Shown here piece by piece: positions 1-8,490 of a DNA stretch of 64,000 nucleotides (its first letter is position 1; every line of letters begins with the position of its first letter). The translations under genes were made by a program, and so were the position numbers. The notes below the pieces were generated by a model. It saw only the letters and a list, made by a program, of their open reading frames with translations, was not told the origin of the DNA and ran no database searches. The DNA comes from Vibrio chagasii (GTDB lineage Bacteria; Pseudomonadota; Gammaproteobacteria; Enterobacterales; Vibrionaceae). The stretch lies in assembly GCF_024347355.1 (NCBI RefSeq), contig NZ_AP025467.1, positions 123,828 through 187,827 of the forward strand, read 5' to 3'.

Positions 1-660
1 GCACTCACTATACAATCTTGCAGGGTTTATTAAAGTAACGCTACAAGATGGTGTAGCCGTATCTAAAATCGGTGGAGAGAAAACAAAGGCATCGCTTTTC
101 AAATTAACAGTTTTTCGTCCATGATTAGAATAAATTTCCGTTTTTACAATATACGGTCTTGCTGGGTTAACAATGTTATACGTAGCAATAAAGCCCACAG
201 AATCAAGATATGGCCAATAAGAACCATAAGCTCCATTCCATAAAGCTGCTGAATAACCTGGAAATGTTGCCATGTAGTTTCTAGCTCGCTTGGGGTTGAA
301 GCAACCACTAGGATGTGTAGGTGTTATCCCATCGGCTCGAACAGTAACTTGGGCACAACCACAGTTTATTGCGACTGTAGTTGGCTTTGGCTTAGGTTTT
401 GGCTTCGGCTTCGGCTTCGGCTTCGGCTTAGGTTTTGGTAACGTCTCTACATCTGGTGCTGGTGGTGCCGTCGAACCAGTCTCCGATCCGTTGGTAAACT
501 TCCCCGTTGAATCATCAAAGCCAATGGCTCCTATGTAGGTTTGCTGATGGTTATCATTCGGTATTACACGATCGTAACTACTTGAATTGTGTGGAGGTTT
601 CAGTTCGGCGTAGCTGCTTATTGAAATACAACTCATCACTAAAAGACAAGCCCTATTCAT
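1..660 (-). CDS. Secreted protein with Lys-Pro repeat, 3' end outside window
   Basis: The reading frame is open from an ATG at 660 to the window edge (220 codons, no stop), so the C-terminus is missing. An AAAGGAG ribosome binding site precedes the start. The N-terminus (basic residues, then a hydrophobic run ending SSYA) looks like a cleavable signal peptide. Residues around 77-95 form an uninterrupted Pro-Lys alternation like the stiff periplasm-spanning spacer of TonB-type proteins. The rest contains several Cys residues and aromatic-rich sequence, as in exported proteins. Family not recognised. It has no array leader, so it probably lies outside the cassette array. Confidence 0.75.
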   Translation of the reverse strand, partial: MNRACLLVMSCISISSYAELKPPHNSSSYDRVIPNDNHQQTYIGAIGFDDSTGKFTNGSETGSTAPPAPDVETLPKPKPKPKPKPKPKPKPKPTTVAINCGCAQVTVRADGITPTHPSGCFNPKRARNYMATFPGYSAALWNGAYGSYWPYLDSVGFIATYNIVNPARPYIVKTEIYSNHGRKTVNLKSDAFVFSPPILDTATPSCSVTLINPARLYSEC

Positions 661-743
661 AATATACTCCTTTATTCAATAAAAAACACTGCAAAAATCA
701 GTATACTATAAAACCTTAAAAGATAAATTATTATTCGAAAAAA

Positions 744-1487
744 CTAGTCAGTTACACGTGCTGATAGTGCTAGGTAGTTCACTAAAGTAACGTACTGTTG
801 TCGCCCAATACCTAACCAAAATAGAATTGCTAATTCATTACCGAGATATTCAACGTTCAGTGAGTCGCAAAGCTCTTTCATGTCTTGTGTAAATTCAATT
901 GGCAAATCATTTAATTGAGCGCCAATAGATCGAGTTTCGTTAACTGAATTACTTGATATCCCCCATAATTTTATGGGCCTCCTATTAATTCCCCTTTCTT
1001 TGTAAAGCGATAATGAGAATTTTCGTGCATGAAATATATCATCACCGCTAAACTTCAACTCTTTCACTATCCATTTCTTTAAAATTTCTGGTGTAGTAAT
1101 TATCGGTGGTGTTATTTCTCTAACATCACTTGCATCAATCTTTAGCTTAGTGGTTCCATCTTCTAAGAGAATTGTTGGTGCTCTACCACCTCGGATGACC
1201 AGCCCACTTAAGACCTTTTTATCTTCAGTCTTAAAGGTTACATACTTTCCATTAGATATTGTCATCGTTTCACGATCATATAACCGTCTAAGTTCAGAGT
1301 GAAGATTGTTCCGATCACGGTACTCGTAATTTTGGTTTTTAAAATCAATGTTTGATTCAATTTTGATTTGCATATCTGAATCAGACCACTTCCAAATTTC
1401 CCCCTTAGCTCCTGATTTTTTTACGATACAGACCTTATTTTTAAATAAGATGATATCGAATCTCGTATGCTTTCTTTGTATTTCCAT
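744..1487 (-). CDS. Hypothetical protein, last unit of the array (247 aa)
   Basis: Starts at an ATG ten bases after the shared GCTTGGGGGCA leader and is transcribed from promoter P1. It is the leftmost gene of the repeat array: no repeat copy follows it. The protein is mixed-charge and soluble-looking, with no membrane segment and no motif I recognise. The middle (about 85-130) looks like beta-rich sequence with Gly-rich turns. Function unknown. Confidence 0.75.
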   Translation of the reverse strand: MEIQRKHTRFDIILFKNKVCIVKKSGAKGEIWKWSDSDMQIKIESNIDFKNQNYEYRDRNNLHSELRRLYDRETMTISNGKYVTFKTEDKKVLSGLVIRGGRAPTILLEDGTTKLKIDASDVREITPPIITTPEILKKWIVKELKFSGDDIFHARKFSLSLYKERGINRRPIKLWGISSNSVNETRSIGAQLNDLPIEFTQDMKELCDSLNVEYLGNELAILFWLGIGRQQYVTLVNYLALSARVTD

Positions 1488-1531
1488 GGTTTAATGCCCC
1501 CAAGCACTTTATATACATTTTTCATGTGTTA

Positions 1532-1569
1532 ATTATAATCAAAAACAACACTTATTACCATAAACTAGC
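1532..1569 (-). promoter_or_regulatory. Array promoter P1
   Basis: Read on the minus strand: box CTAGTTTATGGTAAT, a short spacer, then TATAAT. Drives the 744-1487 gene. A small ACAT/ATGT inverted repeat lies in the leader at about 1516-1528. Confidence 0.75.
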
Positions 1570-1602
1570 ATTAATAATTAAGATTATAGTTCTTGATTTC
1601 CT

Positions 1603-2011
1603 ACCGGACAAACGAGACACAATGGGGCTCGAAGAGGGTCAGCAATCCAGGCGAAGCCGTTAAGGATTGCGTTGAAAATGCTTTTAGTTGGCGAAGCCAA
1701 TCATTATGGCCAGCAGCTTTACTGCATCCAGGATGACAACGGCGCTTCATCGTTGGCATTCTGGATGCAGCTGGTGGGCATGCAGCCTTGAGCTAACAAA
1801 CGTTTATTACCCAATAGGAGCCACTGCAGGGTGCGTGACAGCGTCTTTTTGCTGGCGCGAGCAATGCGCCCTATTGGGTATCAAATACAGCGAGGAACGA
1901 GCGTCAGCCACTCTCAGCGAGGTACGAGCGTTAGAGGGCAGCAAAGGTAACCGCGGGATTGAGGGTGGGCCTCGGAGTGCGTAGGAAATGCAATGGCCTA
2001 TTAAGGGAGAG
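1603..2011. repeat. Structured array repeat R1
   Basis: Full-length copy of the array repeat. On the plus strand it begins ACCGGACAAACGAGACACAA, carries hairpins A-E and ends ATTAAGGGAGAG. Starts 34 bp from the P1 box; a TTG sits exactly 10 bp before it. Confidence 0.9.
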
Positions 2012-2022
2012 AAATGTTGAAC

Positions 2023-2053
2023 AAAAAAGCCTTCATATCTTTATGAAGGCTTA
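2023..2053 (-). terminator. Intrinsic terminator of the 2078-3151 gene
   Basis: Inverted repeat AAGCCTTCAT/ATGAAGGCTT, followed on the minus strand by six T. One of only two classical U-tailed terminators seen at the gene/repeat junctions. Confidence 0.85.
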
Positions 2054-2077
2054 GACCGTTCTCACTGGCTAAATCAG

Positions 2078-3151
2078 TTACGCGAACGTTGACGTATCCA
2101 AGGTTTCTAAAAATGGTTTAATTGAACGTTTAAAAGCCGCCTCTGCATTAGCTGTATGCGCTCGAACCCAAGCATTATTGCGAGAAGGTGAAAATTTAAG
2201 GCTAAACTTGCGTAAAGCTGATGTGATGTCTTTCCCAGGCTTACCACCTAACCAAATAGCGATACGTCCATCGACAATCCCATAAGTAATCCCGTTCTCT
2301 AGTTCACCTTCTAGAGAGCCTTCACTGCGTGTTTCTTCAAGCTTTATCGCTTCGGCTAAACGGCCTTTCAGGCGGCGGATTTTGGCGTTGCTATTCTCTG
2401 TTGAGAATCGTCCCCACGTTACCTTGATTGGGTTTGGTTCCATGTAGATTTCAAGCTCTGTTTCAGGAATGCCCTTTTCTAATAAAGTCGCTTTTAGTTT
2501 TTGCGTTTGTTCAGCGTTTAGCTTTTCGGTACCCGCAGCAACATACGCCTTTGGAACGTGACGATTAGCAATTTTCATAAACTCATGATTGCGTTGCTGT
2601 GTTTCTAATTCCGCTTTGATCGCTACTGAAGGGTTAGAGCTCGACATCTTTGTAATAGTGCCATCCCCTTCAGGGAAAAGTTGCTTCATCGCACGTTTAA
2701 CCGCTTTTTTACACAAATCAGAAATGTTATCGGCTGCATCACGCGCTGACTTGTTTGCCTTTTCCGCTTTCGCCTTCGGAAAACGAGCTGGGCCCGTTAC
2801 GTGCCAGCTAATACAACGTGACTCCGCCGCCAGTTGAGCGTCAGCTTTTCCTTTTAATGCGACTTTAAAGCGTTCGACCTGCTCCTTGATCGCTTCATCG
2901 GTATCGGTGAACGACTTAACAACATTTGACTTCAATGTAGCCGTAACGGCTTTGGTTAAATTGACTTCAAACGCCTGAACACGTTGGGCAAAATCAATTA
3001 TAAAAATTGCTGCTCGGCGCTCTGGGGATTGACTTTGGCCATGAAAACAACGTTCTACTTCTTCGGCGTTAAAATCGCCTAGGTAGACTTTAAGAGATGG
3101 GTTTTCTTCAAGAATTGCATTGATTTTTTGTTGTACTAAAGAAATTTTCAT
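2078..3151 (-). CDS. Array protein with polyvalent-like C-terminus (357 aa)
   Basis: First gene after promoter P2; ATG follows the GCTTGGGGGCA leader. The N-terminal half is helical and charged. The C-terminal ~35 residues contain a FSPSRNNAWVRA stretch followed by an Asn-Ala helix, which resembles the small end domain that closes many phage and plasmid polyvalent proteins (pattern WSPS..AWQR..T.NA). That likeness is from memory of the pattern, not a search. No catalytic motif recognised. Single-gene unit with its own terminator. Confidence 0.75.
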   Translation of the reverse strand: MKISLVQQKINAILEENPSLKVYLGDFNAEEVERCFHGQSQSPERRAAIFIIDFAQRVQAFEVNLTKAVTATLKSNVVKSFTDTDEAIKEQVERFKVALKGKADAQLAAESRCISWHVTGPARFPKAKAEKANKSARDAADNISDLCKKAVKRAMKQLFPEGDGTITKMSSSNPSVAIKAELETQQRNHEFMKIANRHVPKAYVAAGTEKLNAEQTQKLKATLLEKGIPETELEIYMEPNPIKVTWGRFSTENSNAKIRRLKGRLAEAIKLEETRSEGSLEGELENGITYGIVDGRIAIWLGGKPGKDITSALRKFSLKFSPSRNNAWVRAHTANAEAAFKRSIKPFLETLDTSTFA

Positions 3152-3208
3152 TGTATGCCCCCAAGCATGTGATATTTAAGAAAGAACGTATATCTCTCAA
3201 CTGTTTAA

Positions 3209-3245
3209 ATTATAGCAAAACCCCACTAAATTACCATAAGTTAAC
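3209..3245 (-). promoter_or_regulatory. Array promoter P2
   Basis: GTTAACTTATGGTAAT box and an extended -10 (TGCTATAAT) on the minus strand. The transcript then carries AACAGTTG and an imperfect hairpin (3180-3198) before the GCTTGGGGGCA leader. Confidence 0.8.
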
Positions 3246-3279
3246 AGTCATTTCATTAAGATATATAGGTTGACTTACC

Positions 3280-3677
3280 GCGGGACAAACGAGACACAAT
3301 AGGGCTCGAAGAGGGTCAGCAATCTAGGCGAAGCCGTGAAGGATTGCGTTGAAATGCTTTTAGTTGGCGTAGCCAAGCATTATGGCCACCAGCCGCAACT
3401 GGGATGACAACCGCGCTCCATCGTTGGCATTCTAGTTGCGGCTGGTGGACATTCAGCCTTGAGCTGAAACATTGAACTCACAATAGAGGCTCTGCAGTGT
3501 GCGTGACAGCGTCTTTTTTGCTGGCGCGAGCAATGCACTCTATTGTGCTTCAAATAACGCGAGGGACGAGCGTGTGTCACTCTTAGCGAGGAACGAGCGC
3601 TAGAGTGACAGCAAAGGTAACGCGGGAGGGGTGGGCCTCGGAACGCGTAGGAAATGCAATGGCCTATTAGTGGAGAA
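3280..3677. repeat. Structured array repeat R2
   Basis: Full-length copy, nearly identical over long stretches to R6 and R8 (same TTGAACTCACAATAGAGG arm in hairpin D), so these three duplicated recently. Loop of hairpin B is GTA here rather than GAA. Hairpin E stem reads GTCACTCT/AGAGTGAC, a compensatory variant. Confidence 0.9.
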
Positions 3678-3681
3678 TAGT

Positions 3682-3707
3682 TTGAGCCCAATAAAACATG
3701 GGCTCAA
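3682..3707. other. Unit-specific palindrome next to R2
   Basis: Arms TTGAGCCCA/TGGGCTCAA, with no T-run on either side; lies between the end of R2 and the stop of the next gene. Confidence 0.6.
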
Positions 3708-3716
3708 ATCATTGTA

Positions 3717-4019
3717 TTATTTGACGCAATTCCAGACCTGCTCAACAAACATTCCAAAATAAGCGCGATCTGAATCGATTCGTTTAATCACCTTTTCTTT
3801 GACGCCTTCGCTCAGCGCACCCATGACTTTGACCATTGCACTAGCGGTATAGCTATCAAGAATGATGGCTTCAAGTCCGATTGATTTAGACTCTTCAGTA
3901 AAAACAGGTTTTTGATTTGTGAGGACACCGCCCACCAGTTCGTTTGCCCATACCAGTTTAACGGGTCCATTCTTTTTGACTTCGTTGATTACATTTGAGT
4001 TAAAAATTACTGTTTTCAT
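3717..4019 (-). CDS. Small hypothetical array protein (100 aa)
   Basis: I take the ATG at 4019, seven bases after the GGGGGC of the shared leader; an in-frame ATG lies upstream inside the leader itself. The product is a soluble 100-residue protein with no recognised motif. It is the only gene of its unit. Confidence 0.7.
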   Translation of the reverse strand: MKTVIFNSNVINEVKKNGPVKLVWANELVGGVLTNQKPVFTEESKSIGLEAIILDSYTASAMVKVMGALSEGVKEKVIKRIDSDRAYFGMFVEQVWNCVK

Positions 4020-4073
4020 AAGTGCCCCCAAGCATCTAATTTATTGAAAGCGTTATGCTTTCCAACTGTTTTC

Positions 4074-4110
4074 ATTATATCAAACCGCCAAACAATTACC
4101 ATAAACTAAC
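4074..4110 (-). promoter_or_regulatory. Array promoter P3
   Basis: GTTAGTTTATGGTAAT box plus -10 TATAAT on the minus strand. The leader hairpin is perfect here: GAAAGC-GTTAT-GCTTTC at 4046-4062. Confidence 0.8.
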
Positions 4111-4144
4111 AACAATTATATGTATTTAAATAAGTTGACTTTGC

Positions 4145-4410
4145 GCCGGACAAAGGAGACACAATGGGGCTCGAAGAGGGTCAGCAATCTAGGCGAAGCC
4201 GTTAAGGATTGCGTTGAAAAAGCTTTTAGATGGCGAAGCCAATCCTTATGGCCACCAGTCTTACTGCAGCCTGTATGACAATCGCGCTTCATCGTTGGCA
4301 TTCTGGTTGCGGCTGGTGGACATACAGCCTTGAGCGTAGCGAGGAACGAGCAGGGTATAGCATGGTGGGTGGGCCACGGTGATGCGTAGGGAGAATCCCT
4401 GATAATGGAG
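4145..4410. repeat. Structured array repeat R3 (short, alternative end)
   Basis: Hairpins A-C are present, hairpin D is missing. The right end is the alternative 'type 2' sequence (GTGGGTGGGCCACGGTGATG ... CCCTGATAATGGAG) shared only with R7. Confidence 0.85.
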
Positions 4411-4414
4411 TGTA

Positions 4415-4437
4415 ACTCTTATGGGCCCCATAAGAGT
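4415..4437. other. Perfect palindrome next to R3
   Basis: Two 11-base arms (ACTCTTATGGG and its complement) around a single central base. No T-run follows. Confidence 0.65.
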
Positions 4438-4445
4438 CTAGAAAT

Positions 4446-5069
4446 CTAAAGCGTGATTGGATTATGGCTACAAATTACGATTCGGTATGCACCTTTGGTC
4501 CCGATTTCTTCAACATATTCGAATTGCTCTAACGCTTCTTGTTTTAATTGGTCTTTCTTATAGCCGATCTGGAAGGTACCAAGTTTTGATGTACGTACAC
4601 CATCAAAACACTTAGCCCCTTTTATGCTGCGGTCTGTGTTGGATCGAGCCGACACTACAACAACACCTCTGTATTCACTACAAAGTTTGGCCAAAGTACG
4701 CCAAACCTGCATCCGAGGTGCCGGAGGAAGAGTATTAACACAATAGCCACAGTAGACGAAATTGAAATGGGCTTTGAGCACGTCAATGTCGGGCTTAAAC
4801 GTGTAGTCGTATTCGCGACAATTACCCGCCAGCTCGCTAATTGCAATGGTGTCTAAGCAATGCTCCTCACGACCTTTTGCGTAATTGAGCGCTGAGCCAT
4901 CAATAAAATGCGGAAACTGTGCAATGAATTGCTTTAGTGGTGCGCTTACTGATTTTCTCGCGATACTGGTTTTCGCTGAAAGTGCAAACTCTTGCCTGAT
5001 CTCTTCTTCCGTTTGGAAGTGTTTGAAATCATCATTGCTTGATACCAATTTTAATGCAGTGTTGTTCAT
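4446..5069 (-). CDS. SAM-dependent methyltransferase-like protein
   Basis: Last gene of the 7090-4446 operon. The start at 5069 is preferred because AAGGGAA lies at correct spacing; an ATG at 5075 is too close to it. The region with YCGYCVNTLPPAPR followed by a hydrophobic VVVVSARS strand resembles the motif IV-V area of small phage and plasmid class I methyltransferases (V.NV.P...R strand-helix pattern). A clear glycine-rich SAM loop is not obvious, so the call rests on that one region. Its operon partner is a cytosine methyltransferase-like gene, which supports a DNA-modification role. Confidence 0.55.
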   Translation of the reverse strand: MNNTALKLVSSNDDFKHFQTEEEIRQEFALSAKTSIARKSVSAPLKQFIAQFPHFIDGSALNYAKGREEHCLDTIAISELAGNCREYDYTFKPDIDVLKAHFNFVYCGYCVNTLPPAPRMQVWRTLAKLCSEYRGVVVVSARSNTDRSIKGAKCFDGVRTSKLGTFQIGYKKDQLKQEALEQFEYVEEIGTKGAYRIVICSHNPITL

Positions 5070-5080
5070 ATTCATTTCCC

Positions 5081-5284
5081 TTAACACCACGAAGGCTTTG
5101 TGCCTTCCCATTTAATTTGACTATCCGTTTCTCTTGCCACTTCAGCAGCGATTTCATGGGCATCAACGGCAGTGAGATAATCGGACTCATCACTGAATCC
5201 ATAGTCTTCCGCCTTTCCTATAAAATGAAGAGAGTACAGTTCATCCTCTCCATCCATTTCATGAATTATCACTAAATCTTGCAT
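5081..5284 (-). CDS. Small acidic protein between two methyltransferase-like genes
   Basis: About 67 residues, strongly acidic, no motif recognised. The ATG at 5284 has GGGAA just upstream; an alternative start is 5296. It begins 17 bases after the 5302-6726 gene and ends six bases before the ATG of the next gene, so it is co-translated with both. Possibly a cofactor or a DNA-mimic-type acidic protein; this is inference from charge and context only. Confidence 0.6.
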   Translation of the reverse strand: MQDLVIIHEMDGEDELYSLHFIGKAEDYGFSDESDYLTAVDAHEIAAEVARETDSQIKWEGTKPSWC

Positions 5285-5301
5285 TGGTATTCCCATTTGG
5301 A

Positions 5302-6726
5302 TTAGACCGCTAGACCGTATTGATAGTTGTCAGACTCCCCCACTGGACGACATAACTCCATATGTTGTTTAACTGACAACATGAGCTGTTGGTATAGTGA
5401 ATAATCCACGCCTTGTCCAATAATTTCCGAAGCGATTGTGGTGGTTGAAATATCCAAATTAAATTCACTCGGGATTGTCATAAGCTCTTTCAAAAGGGCT
5501 TCATCTGGAAACAGAATCTCCCCATTTTCCCCCTCTATACAAACACTGTCCTTACACATTCTAAGTTGGCTTTTTAGTGGGGTTGGTGAGTGTGTTTTAT
5601 GGCGGTCAATCATTCGAATGCGACCTGTCTCCACTCCTTTCTGAAGGCTTACAGAGTGGCTAACATCACGAAAACGTTCTAGGTTGCCTTTTATTAAACG
5701 ATCCCATAGCGGTGTTTCCGGTCGAGCTTGAGTTTCTGGCCACTCAAATGGCACTGGTAGAATACTTGCGAATGAAAAAAAACGCTTTCGGCTCGTATGA
5801 CCTTCATGATCACGTGCATCGATAATTTTGGAGTAAGTTTGATACCCCATTCTTCGAAGCTGAAGGTCCCAAACATCCGCCATCTGGCTGTTACCAAAAG
5901 GGGCAACATTTTCCATCATGACCATTGGAAAACCCATCTCTTTGATAAAAGACAATATTGGCAAGATCATGTCGAGAGTACTTGATAAGTTAGCCAATGA
6001 ATCTGCCTTCGCACCGCTCGATTTAGCTACACTGAAGTCATCACATTGTGAAGATACTATGAATAGATTCGAAGGGTTACCCTTGGTGATGTGCTTTACG
6101 TAACTGCTTGATAATTCGTAAATGTCTTCGTTAAAAAAATGCTTGAGTCCTTTAATATTGGACAGGAAAGATAGCATCCCTGTTTCAGTAAGATCTTTTT
6201 TGTCTCGGGCCTCATTTGGACGCCAGTCTAAACCCGACACGATATCAAAACCAACGCTTTGCGCGGCATGGGCATCAATGCCTGAACTGCAAGCGGCAAA
6301 CACTGTGTTAGGTTTTTTTGAGGTCATGAAAGTAGCCAATCGCTCGGCCACTTTATCAACCACACTTTTAACGATCACTCGACCATAAAGCATGGTGATA
6401 TGAACAAACTTCGCTGAAGTGGGTATGCTACTTAAAATCGCCTTAGAGGTTGTTTCAATCACAGATTCAAAAGGGTTTGAACGGCGAGTCTTGTATTCTC
6501 TCTGGTACACCTTTTTAGGCTTACGACAAAACATCTGAGCATCGGCACGCTCAATGATGTAACCGCCAGAATCCAATACGCGTTCAACGACTTTGGTTTC
6601 AGCAGGCAAACCGATCATATCGAGCATGTTGCTAGAAATTTGTACCTTTCTTCGGCCATCTGCGTACTCAGTGATGGCGAGTCGCTTCGAAATAACTTCT
6701 GGTATGCATAAATTGTGATTTTTCAT
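5302..6726 (-). CDS. C5-cytosine methyltransferase-like protein, divergent motif IV
   Basis: Transfers a methyl group from SAM to DNA cytosine, if active. Motifs in order: SAM-binding motif I (FAACSSGID, about 143-151), motif IV (SQCDDFS, 226-232), motif VI (MMENVAPF, 270-277) and motif VIII (SRKRFF, 312-317). In canonical enzymes motif IV is PCQ.FS; here the catalytic Cys is kept but the preceding Pro is Gln and the following Gln is Asp. An extra ~100-residue N-terminal region resembles no known domain. The ATG follows the GCTTGGGGGCA leader even though the gene is internal to an operon. No restriction endonuclease is adjacent, so it is an orphan enzyme. Confidence 0.75.
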   Translation of the reverse strand: MKNHNLCIPEVISKRLAITEYADGRRKVQISSNMLDMIGLPAETKVVERVLDSGGYIIERADAQMFCRKPKKVYQREYKTRRSNPFESVIETTSKAILSSIPTSAKFVHITMLYGRVIVKSVVDKVAERLATFMTSKKPNTVFAACSSGIDAHAAQSVGFDIVSGLDWRPNEARDKKDLTETGMLSFLSNIKGLKHFFNEDIYELSSSYVKHITKGNPSNLFIVSSQCDDFSVAKSSGAKADSLANLSSTLDMILPILSFIKEMGFPMVMMENVAPFGNSQMADVWDLQLRRMGYQTYSKIIDARDHEGHTSRKRFFSFASILPVPFEWPETQARPETPLWDRLIKGNLERFRDVSHSVSLQKGVETGRIRMIDRHKTHSPTPLKSQLRMCKDSVCIEGENGEILFPDEALLKELMTIPSEFNLDISTTTIASEIIGQGVDYSLYQQLMLSVKQHMELCRPVGESDNYQYGLAV

Positions 6727-6799
6727 ATTGCCCCCAAGCTTTATGTCTATTATTTGATTTCTAATGTAGCTATGTTGCAGTCCGTTAGAGTACTACACA

Positions 6800-7090
6800 C
6801 TACAATTGATAAGCTGCTAGCCAATCATCGTATTCTTCATCTTCGATGATTGTTGTCTTGCTGTGTGAGCTCTCAATCAGTTCATTCTTTTCGTTCACAT
6901 CAATCTTGATTTCATTACCTTCGATTTCATCAAGTTTGAGTCCAGTCGATTTCATATATGCCTCGTACATCGAGCTTTTTGACGTGTATATGTCGCAACC
7001 CGCTCTTTGCAGGTAATAGCTGTCAAAGACCTCCCATGCTTTGGCTGAGATTTCAAAGTAGTGACCATATTCGTTAACTAGATAAATCAT
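6800..7090 (-). CDS. Small acidic array protein (96 aa)
   Basis: First gene of a four-gene unit (7090 to 4446) under promoter P4. A 96-residue, very acidic protein with no recognised motif; the C-terminal third is Glu/Asp-rich. It lacks the usual GCTTGGGGGCA leader, which instead precedes the second gene of the unit. Confidence 0.65.
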   Translation of the reverse strand: MIYLVNEYGHYFEISAKAWEVFDSYYLQRAGCDIYTSKSSMYEAYMKSTGLKLDEIEGNEIKIDVNEKNELIESSHSKTTIIEDEEYDDWLAAYQL

Positions 7091-7140
7091 GGATTGATAC
7101 CCCTAACAAGATTAATTTTGCTGTTTCAAGCACATAACTA

Positions 7141-7178
7141 ATTATACTAAAAACACCAATTAATTACCATAAACTAAC
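7141..7178 (-). promoter_or_regulatory. Array promoter P4
   Basis: GTTAGTTTATGGTAAT box and -10 TATAAT on the minus strand, upstream of the methyltransferase operon. Confidence 0.75.
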
Positions 7179-7213
7179 ACCAAATAAATGTGAATATTGT
7201 TCTTGCCTTCCTG

Positions 7214-7616
7214 CCGGAAAAAGGCGACACAATAGGGCTCGAAAGAGGGTCAGCAATTTAGGCGAAGCCGTTAAGAATTGCGTTGAAATGATTTTAGATG
7301 GCGAAGCCAAGCATTCTGGCCACCAGCATCACTGCAACCGGTATGACAATCGCGTTCCATCGTTGGCATTCTGGTTGCAGCTGGTGGACATACAGCCTTG
7401 AGCAAACAAATTTCATTAGTCCAATAGGAATCCCTGCAGAGCACGTGACAGCGTCTTTTTGCTGGCGCGAGCAATGCATCCTATTGGGCTTTCATCAAGC
7501 GAGGAACGAGCGACAGCCCCTCATAGTGAGGAACGAACAACGTGGGGCAGCAAAGGTAACGCGGGAGGGGTGGGCCTCGGTCTGCGTAGGAAATGCAATG
7601 GCCTATTAAGGGAGAG
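7214..7616. repeat. Structured array repeat R4
   Basis: Full-length. Hairpin A stem is GCAATTTA/AGAATTGC and hairpin E stem is GCCCCTCA/TGGGGC-type, both compensated relative to R5. Confidence 0.9.
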
Positions 7617-7620
7617 CCTG

Positions 7621-7660
7621 GTATTCAGTGTTTACGGCAACTACCGTAAACACTGAATAC
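7621..7660. other. Long perfect palindrome next to R4
   Basis: 17-base arms (GTATTCAGTGTTTACGG and complement) around a six-base loop, four bases after the repeat end. No T-run; too regular for an ordinary terminator. Confidence 0.7.
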
Positions 7661-7663
7661 TAT

Positions 7664-7984
7664 TTACTGTAGTGACTGTATTTTGTCTCTCAGTACTTTT
7701 CGGGCCTTTACGGCAAACCGATTGATATTGTCCTGAGTCGTACAATCTCGCGCCGATATTGGTGCTTTATCGGTTAAGTATTCCCTCGATTGGACCGTAT
7801 GGCCACGATAGTGCGCTGTTAAAGCACATTTACTTTTATCTCCCTCCAATCCCTTCGCCACTACTGATACCGAGATGTCCTTCATGTATACACTGCGATA
7901 TTGTTCTGTTTCCATCTCAATGATCGCCATTACTGAAGGGGTAATACACGCGCAAACTAGCAAAATGAAAATATTGGCCTTCAT
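7664..7984 (-). CDS. Exported hypothetical protein (106 aa)
   Basis: Second gene of its unit; its ATG overlaps the stop of the upstream gene (ATGA), so the two are translationally coupled. The N-terminus (MKANIFILLVCACITPSVMA) is a typical signal peptide and the mature part of about 85 residues has two Cys. Probably periplasmic. Family not recognised. Confidence 0.75.
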   Translation of the reverse strand: MKANIFILLVCACITPSVMAIIEMETEQYRSVYMKDISVSVVAKGLEGDKSKCALTAHYRGHTVQSREYLTDKAPISARDCTTQDNINRFAVKARKVLRDKIQSLQ

Positions 7985-8364
7985 GCTGCCACCTCCAGAC
8001 TTTTAAGGTCTGTGATCTTAAGCTCCTGCTCATCGGCGTTAATACCTTCGATTCCCATATAGTCGATCATGTCTTCGATTGATGGGAATGTAAGAGGCTC
8101 TACATGATAGAAAACGATATCTTCAGTGTTTCCGCTCTTTATAGAATCGATCAATCGTTGATATGTCTCCGTGTTAGGGCTGGTTGCTAGAACAAGCTTA
8201 TGTAGACGCACCATGCCTGTCTCAGCGTCCTTCATGGCAAAATTACCAAAATGGCCTGCTTCATTTTCTACTAGGGAAATGAAATCGATATCAGAAACCG
8301 ACTTTGCTCCGCCTAACACATGGCAGAACTGGATGTTTTTTAAGTTTTGAATAACTGTGTTCAT
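7981..8364 (-). CDS. Hypothetical array protein (127 aa)
   Basis: I choose the ATG at 8364, right after the GGGGGC leader; translation could in principle begin in the leader at 8379. Soluble, acidic C-terminal half, no recognised motif. It overlaps the exported protein gene by four bases. Function unknown. Confidence 0.7.
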   Translation of the reverse strand: MNTVIQNLKNIQFCHVLGGAKSVSDIDFISLVENEAGHFGNFAMKDAETGMVRLHKLVLATSPNTETYQRLIDSIKSGNTEDIVFYHVEPLTFPSIEDMIDYMGIEGINADEQELKITDLKSLEVAA

Positions 8365-8419
8365 AACGCCCCCAAGCATATGATTTATGTGGAAAACCTC
8401 ATGTCTTCCAACTGTTTAA

Positions 8420-8456
8420 ATTATAGCAAACACGCAGTTTTTTACCATAAACTAAC
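8420..8456 (-). promoter_or_regulatory. Array promoter P5
   Basis: GTTAGTTTATGGTAAA box, extended -10 TGCTATAAT on the minus strand, and an imperfect leader hairpin (GGAAAAC...GTCTTCC, 8391-8409). Confidence 0.8.
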
Positions 8457-8490
8457 ACCAAAAATATGCAAATAAATTCATTGACTTTGC

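Noticed and set aside
290..538. Gly/Phe-repeat protein on the plus strand
   Set aside because: It is the antisense reading of the Lys-Pro repeat in the minus-strand gene, which has a signal peptide and ribosome binding site.
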